From contig JALIRH010000004.1 of assembly GCA_023055505.1 (NCBI GenBank), positions 10,287,368-10,351,367 of the forward strand: a stretch of DNA of 64,000 nucleotides, read 5' to 3'. Below, piece by piece: positions 22,701 through 34,700 of the stretch (position 1 is the stretch's first letter; each line of letters starts with the position of its first letter). The position numbers were made by a program, and so were the translations under genes. The stretch comes from Callipepla californica brunnescens (taxonomy: Eukaryota; Chordata; Aves; Galliformes; Odontophoridae). Below the pieces are notes generated by a model that did no database searches, was not told the DNA's origin, and saw only the letters and a list, made by a program, of their open reading frames with translations.

Positions 22701-25700
22701 ATCAGCCTCCAGCAGCAGTTCTGAGCTGATCAAACAGCTTCAGGCAGCTCCTGACAGGCCTGCCTTCGTGCTGCCTACAGCCCAAGGGACGACTATGAAG
22801 ATTATTTCTTCAATAACCCCAGGTTTGTTTCAAAAGGCAGAAAATTAAGGAGATGCTCTGTGGGCCATAACCCACACAACACCTTTAGACAATGCAGTCC
22901 ACCAAAGATGCTCTGGACTCCACAGAGGGCCTCACCCAACTGGGAACTTAAAGGAAAAAAACATGACATATTAAACTGGTATTTAAGTAAAGCTTCAGCC
23001 ACAGAAGTAATCTAGCCCACAGAGCCCTTGTTCAGCAATTTCATTTTTAGAACACGGGAAAAAGAATCATTTTAAAACCAGAAAACACACACACCAAGTC
23101 ATACAGGCAACAAGCAAGTGACTGTGCCAGATGCACATGGTGCTGCCCAGGGCTGAGGTGCTGTAGGAGGCTCACAACTGTGAGCCACCTATGGAGCAAA
23201 GGGGCTCCCAGGCAAACTGCTACTGCACCACCTACCGAGAGAGGAAGCAGCCTGCAGGGTACATACCTGGGAAGAAAGGAGAAACAACGGGGTGCATTTT
23301 GCCATTGGTTCTGCCATGCTTTATTGGCCTGCCAGGTTTATGGAACATTTGGCTTTTCATAGCGATGGTATAGGGACAGACATAACACTGCAGCTGTACA
23401 ACATGTGATGACAAGGATTCCACAGCAAGAACAGCATGTAGGCAAGCATTTGGAATGGGACAGAAAATACAAGCATCTTCTGGTTTATCAGTGAAATGCA
23501 AACATATATTCAGTGTAGTCAAACTTCCCAAACACTCTTCATGATGAGCAGACGTGAAATTTGCTCATCCAGGGCAAGAACTCTATCAAAATGCAGCACG
23601 CACAAGGATAAGACCATAACCAGATGGGTGCAAAATGGAACCTGCAACTCCTGGGTCTCAAAAACACCCAACAGCAGTGTGCACGCAGGCAGAAATAGCC
23701 ACATGTTGCTATCTGTGACCTAGCCACCATGGCAAAACTGTGCCCCATGCTGTGAGGCCATGTCTGCCCAAAGGCCAGAAGCTCTTACGAAGAGCAAGGC
23801 ACTGAGCTGGGCACTGACAAGTGCAGAGGAGCAGCAGCTGGCTTGCTGTCAGCCATGTCCAGCCCAACTCCTCCTTCCAACCATTTCAGTCTTTGCTATG
23901 AAAGAATCACTGTTTGTTACAACTTCATTTCACAGAAATAACACAACCCTTTCCAGCATTAACAGAGGTTACTAAGGCCTTGGGCTTATTTTTAGCTTGT
24001 GAAAGCGCTGGTCCTGTCTGCTAGAGAGCATGTTACCCACTAGGGATCCACAGCAGAAGGCTGGACTCTCCTTTTTGCTGCTGCAGGAAAGACTGCTATT
24101 TCCTCTCCCTCTTACAGTGGGACAGGCTGAACAGCAGATCTTGTGCAGCAGCATTTCTGCAATCCCTTGGAGCCCTGCTTTCCTGAAGACTGAAACAAGA
24201 ACAGCCAAGGAGATGTCCTAGTTGACAAAGGAAAAAAAACCTTATTCCAGTGCAGGCTTCATCTAACCAATGCTATGCTGCCAGATCAGCAAAGGTGGTA
24301 GCAGGAATTCAACCTGCTGCTCGATCCCTAGTGCCAGCACAAAAAAGAGAAGGGAGAAAGTGGCTCCTCTATACTACAGCTCTCTGTGAGGCCCTCTCAC
24401 AGGTCCACCCACAGCAGACGTTTCAGAGCAGCCATGAGCGGGTCCTAGCGAGGAGAAGAGAGGAGAAGCAGACAAACTTTGCACACAGAGGCACATACGC
24501 GAAACATGGTCTCCACAGGGCACCCCCCCACCCAAAGGAACCCAAATGCTGCAGCACTGCTTGTGCTGGACTCAGAGAGAGTGAGTGCATTTGTTACTTT
24601 TCCAAGAGGAAGCTCTAGCACACATGCACGAACACACAGACACGTACAGCAGCTTTAAAAAAAGGGAAAAAAACCAACCATCTTCCTTCTGTTTTCAGAA
24701 ACACAGCCATAAAGGCACATGCACACATACCTCATCTCTGTCCAAAACAGTTATGGAAACTAATTCCTACAGCCACTTCTCTGCTTGGATATGAACTCCA
24801 GCCTCTCCCCAGCAGGTTCCCCTCTGGAGGGTATTTTGTCTCCTGTCTGAGCACCTCCCCTGTACTTCCCTTTCTATTCCCTTACAAACCAGCCAGAAGG
24901 TCTGTTCAGCCTACTGCTGTCTGTCATTGCTGCAGGACAGCTAATTCCAGATCTGCAAGGGGAGCACAGTGGCAGAGCTAGGAAAGGGACATGGTAGTAG
25001 GGATGGTCCAAGACAGGCACAGAACAACCTTAACAGTGACTTTTGTGAACAAAAAGACTTTTTCATGAAAAAATAATAATAATTGAAAAAAAGATCACAT
25101 ATCCATACTTGTCTTGGTAGCTAGGAAAGGCCAAAGATGACATTGACTGTCCTAGATGTTCCCCAGGGCTCTTATTGTACAGGAGCCCACTGCTTTCCCC
25201 CCTCTGGTCCAGGGTTCACTGCTGCACTCTCCCTGCAGGAACGGGGAGCTGCCCCCAAGGAATATCTGAAAACATCTTCTACAAGCTCAAGGGGTCAAAA
25301 ACTCTCAAACTCTCCCATGCCCCTTCACCCTGAGTCAGCTGGCAGCACATTTAGGAACTCATCTTCCTCACCATCCAGTTGCCAGGACTCACGCAGCTTT
25401 GCTCCCTGCCTTGCAGGTGCCCAGTACAGGCTAAAAATCACAAGCCCAGCACGAGCAGCAGGCAGCACCCACTGCAGCTCTGCACGCAGCTGCATTACAG
25501 TCCCAAACTAACACGCCTTGGGTTACACCCAAGCAGCTGGCAAGAGCAACCAGCAGAGCTTGTCTCTGGCACAGGCAGAGGAGTGCCACGAAGTCTGTTT
25601 TAAGCACAACACCGGGCCTTGTGAGGTCAGGTCATTGTCCCCCGTGGACGTGAGATGCCCCCAAGTGGTGACAGCAACAGCAGCAGATGAAGGGAGGGTG

Positions 25701-28700
25701 GCTGGGAATTAGGATTTTCTTTCTTAAACTAACCGGCTTCTTGGCTTCAAAAGTGTCGCGCTCATCTCGAAGTTTCTTGTTCATCTCTCTGCTCCAAAGA
25801 AAGACACAGGAGGGAGAAAACGAAGCCCTCATTGAAAATGGGATAAAGACCAACATTTGAAAGAATCACAGAATTGCAGGGGTTGGAAGGGACCTCTAGA
25901 GAGCATCTAGTCCAACCCCCTCAAAAGCTAGATGGAAAGATAGCTAGGGGCACAAATAAAGCTATTCTGTAATGTTGGCTATGTTGGGATTTTCGTGGAT
26001 CCCAGTTCAGTTAACAGGCAGCAAGCAAGGAAAACTAAATTCCTCCCCTGGAAGAATTACTCAGTAAAATAACACAACCTGTACCCTGCTGGAGCTGAAC
26101 AGATTGCACAACTCTATCTGAGGCTAGAAAAATAAGCAGCACATGAGTGCTGCTTGAATATACTCCCACAACACTGAAATCTCAGCACTGCCAATGAAAC
26201 ACGGAATGAGCTTCACTAGAAAGGTCAGCTCTCCACTTCTACCCCCAAACTGATCACGGACCATGCTGGCATTTCAGATGGCCTCTGGCAAGAAGCAAGA
26301 TCTGATCCAAGTCTGTCCCTTATATGCCCGAGAGCTTGACATCTGCCCCAGTCCTGTTCTTACCTGAGGAGCTCCAGCTGCCGAAGGAGGCTTTGCTTCT
26401 CTTTCTGCATGTTTTTGGAGACTCTAAACACATCCCTAGGTGAAGGGAATTTAAAAGAGGAAATAAATCAATGGGAGATGAAATGCAAAGATCCTTTTCT
26501 CAGGAACATCTACAATATTCACTAAAAACTAAAGGCCTGCCCTATGCCAGGAAGACTCAGGGGAAGGAGCACTGCCACAGAAGCTGAGACACCTGAGTTT
26601 TACCCCAGCTCTCCTGCTCTCCTCTGGCACAGACAATCCACTTTCCACTTTCAGATGTCAGTTTCCTCAGCTGTGAGAGATGGGAAGGATGTTCACTGCC
26701 ATCTGGAACTCAAACATCCCCATGCTGCAGCTAAGTATTACCAGATTAAGCCCATGAACAGGAACACAAGTGATTAGCATAGGACTTGTAGGAACTTTAC
26801 AGAGGCAACAATGAACTGGAAATTAGGAGGAGAATCCTCCTCTAGACTGAGGAGCGTCTGTCATTTTTGCAGTACTTTTAAAGCCAACTATCAACTAACA
26901 TACTCATTTCCCCACTACAGACAGGTGGGAGGTAGCAGTAACATTGCCTGTTTATGCCAGTAATGCCACTGTAATGTTACTTCTCTGAGGAGCCAGCAGT
27001 TCTCTGATAAGACCATGGCTTCTAATTAGTGAACCTTATTCTTTAACTACTTGCACATCTTTCCTTCTCTGCTCTGTTCCTTCTCTGACTGCCCACAGAG
27101 CTGCTTCCCTTTCCATTCCCACCTGTCCTTCTGCTCTTGCTCATTCTGGGCTTCTTTCTGCAGCTTCTGCAGTTGCCCCTTGACAGCCTCTAGCTCCCAT
27201 TTGCTTTTCTCCAGCTCCTCCAGCAGGTTTTCGTTCAGGTGCCGGAGCCGTTCATTCTGCACGCGGGTCTCCAGCTGCTCTGAGTTCAGAGACTGTAGCT
27301 GACGTTCCAGCTGCAAAGGGAGAAGAGGAGTTAAACAGAGAGAGAAAGGGTTCTGAGCTACAATCACAACTAAAAGAACAGGCTGAAAGAAGGGAGGAAA
27401 ACACAGCTCATGTCTTCAAGACCAGCAGGGGTGTCAAGAAGGTGAACTGGAAGTGTAATTATTTCTCACCAGCGCTAGCACCAAGGAGCAAACAATGCTG
27501 TTAGTCTAGCACTGCGAGGAAGCACTTCACGCAGTGCAGAAATCTGAATAAGGTATCACTGGAAGGATCATACTGTATTTCAGTACCCAGTCAACCACAT
27601 TTGCTAACCAAGGCCCTCTGCTGAATTTGGTGCCATGAAGAAATGTCAGTACACACAAGCTGAACTCAGTTTCCACAGTCACAGTTACTCGAGCTGAATA
27701 AACTGTTCCCAAAAGTTCTGCACTTACAATGTTTAGCCCTTTAAATACCACGAGTGACAACTTCTTAACTGCACAGATGGAATCTTAGGCAAGGCCACAG
27801 GGAGATGAGATCTCACCGTGAAGCAGGTAGGCCAGTGAAAACCCATGTGTACCCTTAGCCTGCCTTTTCTGCTCCTTTAAGTAGACTCTCGAAGAGAAAG
27901 TAAAATAAACATGCTGTGTCACACAGTGCTTTTCTCTTTCCTACCTTGATCCTCTGCAAATGCACACATACAACAGTCGTGAACAAAGCTCACCTTCCCC
28001 AGGTTCCTTGGAACACAAGCTCTACATCTCTTCCCACTATGACTACAAGCACACATCATGCCCAGCTTTGACTCGAGAGTTCCAGTCCTTTGGACATCAC
28101 TGAAAATTTCAGCACAACCACATATGCTGAGCAGCCAAGTTCAGAGCAAGAAACAGCAACACCAGCCCACAAACTCTGGCTCTTTCAATAATCCATAGGA
28201 TGGGATTTAAATAAAGCATGTGCTCCTCCCTACAGTTCTCAGAATCACCAAGAACTCCAGTTTTAAGTTGCCAGTGCACTGAAACGATGCAGCATAGTGG
28301 CACAATAACGATACTGGACTTCCACCACAAGAGGGACCTGGGTACACACGTTACAAGCCTCAGACATAAAGTCATCAGAAACGCTCAGCTGAATAAGGAT
28401 ACCCATGCAGCCTCATATACTGTTCTGACCCACAGCAAGAGAAGATACTAACTAGGAAGAGCATACCCAGATAGTCACAATGGTCTACACCCCCAGCACC
28501 TATAGTACTCGCACTAGAAATGATAGAATCTACATCCCCAGCTTTTTCTCCTTCTGAGCCTGCTGTCCATTAATTTGTCCAGTGTGTTTATGAACTGCTG
28601 ACACTGCCTTCTTTCACAACCTCCTGTGGCAGGTTCCAGCTGCTGCACTCTGAGCTGTTGAGTTCAGAGGGCTGAGTTCATCCTCATCACAGCTAGCTAT

Positions 28701-31700
28701 CCAACTTGGATATCTCCAGTCACCAGAACCTTCCAGGCACTTCCCATGACATGTTTCTGCAGCAGCCACGTTTCAGTTCTCCAGAGAAAAGAAAGAACTC
28801 CAGAATGAACCACCACGTACAAATGCACATGCCAGGGACAGGCAAGCCAATGGAAAGTTTCTGCTTTGATCTTTTCATTGACTGATTAATCAATAGGTCA
28901 TTAGGTACTGAAATGCAAGTATGCAGTACATGCAGCTCAAAGCTTCAGAGAGTGCTCCCTCTAGGTTATTCTGGAGCAGCCAGAAGAAACTATCTGGCTT
29001 TTACATATCCATACAAAGCTTTCCTACACACCACAGAAGGCTCCAAACTCTCTATTTCCAAATCTTTACCTCATTTTCCCTACTAAATTGAGTTATTGTA
29101 CAAGAGAAAAGAAGGTAGATAAGAAAATGAGGGCCAAAATGTTCATAGGATGACAATGCAGCTGCAGACAAAAAAGGTCTTTATAGAAAGGTCTTTATAG
29201 AAAAAGCACGCTTTAGAAAGGCTTTGGGCTCTGTTACCTTCTTCTGGCGATAGAGGATTTTATCCAGCTCTTGCTCTTTGTTGCGCAGTTCCTTTTGGAG
29301 CAAGTTACTCCTGTTGTGTCTCAGTGATTCCTGCCAAGGTTAAGACACATGGCTATGCACACAACACCCAGCACAGTTAAGAGCTGACCCTTAGCCTGAT
29401 GAGCCACCCTCCTTGCTTCAGACCACAGAAAGCTTGACTTCAGCCTAGAGAGATGGGTACCTGGCAGATTAGCCTCTCTCTTTCTGCTTTGATCTGTTGC
29501 TCCATTTCTTCATAAAGGCACCTGACTTCTCGGTCATGGTCTGTCTCCTTTCTACAAAAGAAAAGGTACACATTTATCACAAGAGAGAAGGAGAATGCCG
29601 AAAGAAAGCAGGAGAGGAGACTGCAAGGAGGGTCCTACTAAGGCCTATGTGGCACTGCCAGAAAGTTACTTGATTTTTTCACCAGACCAAATGTTATGAG
29701 TGTGTGCTGATGCGAAAACAAATTTGTGGCAAACAGACCAAGATAAAACGTCGTTTTATTACAGCAAGAAAAATCTCAGTGTACTGTAACCTCCTACTTG
29801 AAGCAGAACTTAGCACATGCAATTTCATTCAAGTATCAGCTGTTTCCAGACAGCAAATGCCAATGATGTTCTCCTCACCGCTTCAATGCCTGCTCCATGG
29901 ACTCCTTCTCATGGTTCACCTCCCTGATGTACGATGAAACACGCATCAGAAACTCCTCAAAATTGGCTAAGAGCTCCGGACGCTCCTTGCGTAGCCGGCC
30001 CCAAAGATCCCGAACCTCACCTGGGCTGGAGCAGGCATACAGGAGAGAAAGAAAGCAAATGAGTTTGTGTCATCTTCTGGATTGTTACTTCAATTGCAAC
30101 ATGCACTCGGGGGAGGCAGACTGCCCTTGTTCTGTCACCTCCTCCATTTCACCACACAGCAAAGAGGTTAAAACAAACTGCGAGGTTAAAATAAAGAAGG
30201 CCATCGGAAAGACAACAGTCACCTGGGAAGCAAATCTGGAATTACTATTTCCCATATTCAGTAATAACACATTTGGTGTCTAAGCCAATATTTGAAGAGA
30301 TGAACATTCAAAGAAACTGGCTGTGGCCTATGACCAAACAGCAAACTCTCACAGCCCAGGGATTTCAGCACACATCACACAGGTGTCATTGTCACACTGG
30401 CTATGCTAGTGGATGCTGCTGCCATTCCGTTTGGTTTTTTAGCAAGTTTGGAAACTGAGCCACAAACTAAAGAAGCAATTTCTTCATCGTGTTACACTGT
30501 GGATAATGTAACAGTGAAGATCAGATTCAGTAGCAAAAACAGTGAAGATCAGATTCCTCCTCCACCCTCTCATTAGCTTCTGTTTCCTGTCAATTCTTCA
30601 CAACAGCTGCCTCAGCACAAAGGCACAACAGCCACTGCTGAACTCGCCGTATAAAACTGCAAGTGGTGAACATAAAACATGGATAAGACTCAACAAACTT
30701 GAAGACCGGATGCTTCATGAATTGTTGTAAACAGCAGAGGCCACAGATCCAAAATTATCATATGGCTTTCACAGCATCACTCCAATATTTACAGCATTAT
30801 ATTTTTCTTCCAAAGTTTGTTTAGCATTAGAAGAAGCACACAGGTGCTTTGCATCACAATGCAAGTAAGACACTACAATCTCTTTCACGACAGATGCAGC
30901 AAAGTCCTTTGCTCTCAGCTTCTGCCTCCAACCCTGTCTGCTTCCCATCCCTGCCTAGAGCAGGGCTGCTCCCAGTGCCAGCTGCTGTACTGTGATGGCC
31001 AGAGGAAAAAAAGAACAAACACCACCACAAGCTCACTGCCACAGAGGCTGTAGGACCACTCCATCTCCAACGTGTTTGCATCAGTAAGAAACAACCATGG
31101 AAAACGCTTCACTTGGGAAGGTCCTATAAAAAACCTGCAGCCTAATAGCTGGATGACACTGGGTCAGTAGATTCTACCGGGGCCGCATGCGAGGGCATCG
31201 ACACCAAATTTCAAAGCTCAGGTGAGTATCTCTTGCTCATTTTCGCCTTTCGCTGCTTTCAAGATCAGCTCAGTCCCAAGCAAGCCCCTGAGCACACATC
31301 CCTCGTGCAGACTCTTAGAGTTAAGATTTTCCAAACATATGTGAACGGTCACAGGCCCTCTTGGAACAGACAGTACACACATCCTCCTTACCTTGTCTAA
31401 CCCCCACATGCTTCTTTTCATCTGCAGCAGGCCAGATGAGTTTCCACATCAATTGCTACATTTCACAGCTGTGGTATGAACTTGCAGTTTGGGAAACAAT
31501 TTGTGAAAAGCACTGTGCTGAAGGTAACTTACAACTGATGAGACAACCCAGACTTCATTGCATTTGTTACCAAGCATACAGAAAAACAAAAAACAACAAA
31601 ACAACCACAAAATAGGAAGACTAAGCAGCACTTCAGGAGCAAGCAGTTCAGTTCAGCTTCTTCGGTGTTTGCCAGTACCTTCAAGTTTTGGTACTGAGAG

Positions 31701-34700
31701 ATCAAAAGGGTAGAGGTAAGGCCATGAGATGCCCCTACTTACTCTTCAAACACCTGGGCTGCTCCGAGCTGCTCCATCATGGAGCAGAACCGTTTCTCTT
31801 CATCATCTGCCGGGTCCATGTCATCTGACCAACCTGACTCAAAGGTCTCCTCGTGACTGGAGCGATCTGTCCTTCCAGCTCCTCGACACAAGTCGATTCC
31901 TATTAATTTTCCTGAGGAAGGGAAGAAGGAGAAAAAAGTCAAACTGGACGTCAATTAAAAGGCTGCTATTCAAATGGCAGCCCAGCACAGCTCTGTGAGA
32001 AGCTGCCTGCACACTACTGTTGTAGAATACAGCTCCTAGTCAGTAAAGAGCCTCCGTTCTGACGTGCCAAATGATGTCAGTGTCCAGTCAGCGACGCTGG
32101 GACTAAAACTGGCTTCCAGCCTGACAACAAGCTGTAATGGCTCTGCTCACATCTGTACTAAAACAACGTAGCACTCCCAGCCTCGGATCCTCTGTATGTG
32201 AAACGTGGCAGTTGGTCATTTCACTCCTGTGAAGCAATGCTATGGGGACTCAGTTGCCAATGATGCCACAAATCCCCTCTAAGATTGCAAGCCAGATACT
32301 GAACAGCACCATGCCTCAGTTTTTCAGCTCACAGAAAAGAGCCAGGGAGATCGTTACCCTTCCCTTCCCATATGCTACATCTGCTCTGATTTAAGAGCTA
32401 CAGGACAAAGACTGTCTCTTGGTGGGACTGTGGAGCGTCTGAACAAAACGAACTTATCCTCTGAACAGCCCTCCAGCCCCATCCCACGTACATATGACTT
32501 CCAGCTTTCCAAATTCTGTTTCATGCTGCAACAGTAATGCCATGACAATTTCGTGCTACGCGAGGCATGTGATAGATATTGTTGCTGGGAACAAGTGCTT
32601 AAAGAAACAAATCAAGGAATTCTGTCCAAAGTGCAAGCCTCATCCTGTACACTGAGGTCAGACCTCCACTAGCAGCTACCTCTCCATTCCAAAATGCACA
32701 TGCCTCTGGAACCAAGCAGAAGTGACATCCTAGCCACAGGGCTGGCAGCCAAAGACATTCAGAACTGCTCTAAGAGAAAAATATCCAAAATCTGTGTACC
32801 TTACCTCACTCAACTCTACCACTTCTTGCCTTCAAATGTCTTTACTGAGTCCTCTCCACTAACTACATATAAGACTGTAAAAAATGTTAAGGTGTTGATG
32901 CAAGCTTCTTTTTCCTTTCTGTCATCCTTTCACGCTCTGTCTCCAACACACAGCAGTTTGCCTCATTGCTCCTCTTCCTCCCAGGTGATTACAATCCCAC
33001 TGCATCCTATGCATCTGCTAGAAACTTGTGACACACAGGCCCTCTCCAATCCAACATAAACATGAGATCTGCAACAGATTAATCCCCATACTGAAAGTAA
33101 TGACAGACAGGACCAACTTCAGCTTAAAATCTTGAGCAGTTAATTAAGGAGATGGGCTTAGATGAGGTACTTACGATGTCTTCTTTCTTTAAAGAGACAT
33201 TATCTCTCATAATCTGCCTCTTACAGCTCAGAAAATTGGGGTAGAGAAAGATGCTAAGATTGTTTTGACACCCTTTAAGGACCTCAGGTTGCTTTAAACT
33301 GAACACTTAAAATTGCTGCTCTTTTTGTCAGCTGTGCAGAAGCCTCCTGTAACCAGTCCATTCTCAAGAAGCAGAGCTGATGGCAGCACAGTTCCCAGCT
33401 TGAGCTCCTTCCCTTCATCTCCCCCCTGTACAGCTTGAGAAGATTTAGTATGCACCATCTCCAGTAAGAGGGGCTGAGGGGCAAGCTCTACCAGGCAGGA
33501 AGATGACAGCAGACTGGAATAAGGGGACACAAAGCCTCACTCAGGACAGGGTCAGAAGTATGGAACACACATTTCTTCAAGGATATCCATGTAAATACAG
33601 AGCAGTGCTTCACATAACTGGTACAGCTTCAGCAGAAGTGCTGTACTTTCAGCCTTCTCAATAGCATTAAAAAAAAAATCATGGCACAAATGGGCTTTGT
33701 CCTTCCTCTATCTCCGTACAGTCCTTACCTAGTCCCATGCTGAACTCCACAGGTGTCAGGTATCCATTATTGTTCTGCTCCAAGCTGTCAAAAACAGTCT
33801 CCAGCTGCTCAAGGGTAAGGGGAAGCTCACTCTGAAGCCGCTGCAGACAAAAAAGGAAAGTACACGCTGAAAGAATGACTCAAAGCCTTTCCTATGACTG
33901 CTGCCTCTGCTGTTCCCAGCTTTGGCCTATGGTGCTGTGCCCTTTCAGCACTGCCTCTTGGCTAGGATGAGACAGTATGACAGTACACCCTGTCTGAGCT
34001 CAGTGATAAGGTTTTCAGTTAACAAGTGATTCGACCAGGAATGCAGAGAGAGAACTTCTGTCTGTCTGCAGGGACTGCACCATGATTCTCACTACACAGG
34101 AACAGAGATTTGCCTTTGGTTGACGTGTGGAGCACCTAGCATGCCTGCCCAAAGAAGCTTCCAAATAACTTGAAGTGCAGGACAAAACCCCATCGTTGTC
34201 CATTAAAAACGCAGATTTATCTAAAGCTTTATAAATATTTATTAACGTAAACATACAAAATCAGGCATCACACAACCCAAAGAGAAGTGAGTCAGCAATT
34301 AAATCAGCACTTGTTTACTCAGTAGGACCTGACAAATACTAACTATAGATGGAGAACCAGATGGGACAGGAGAAAAACATTCCATATGTAATCTTCCTGG
34401 TAAAGAACAATGAAAGAAATTCTGCTAACAAAGAGCAAGAAAACCCCCACATTATGCCAGAGCAAAGTCCTAACTGAGGTCCAACATATGTTTCTGAGAC
34501 AGGACCTCAGCTGACTGAGACAAAAAGAAGTTGCACAGTCTTTTTGTGAAGAATGACAGACTTCTTGTTGCTGACTATAGTTGCGTTATTTTGTTTTATA
34601 ATAATAAATAAACAAAACATTTTTCTCCCCCAGATTTCCCATCCATTGCATGCTTAACGTCTGTACCAACTGCTGCTTTTTATCTATCTATTTATTTATG

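Noticed and set aside
27613..27627. Third CTCF-like site (GCCCTCTGCTGAA)
   Set aside because: A mismatch at a core GGCR position makes it clearly weaker than the two reported sites.
29879..30021. Acceptor CCCAG|GTGAGG for CRACR2B exon 4
   Set aside because: It would create an in-frame TGA at once; the AG four bases upstream keeps the frame and the phase.
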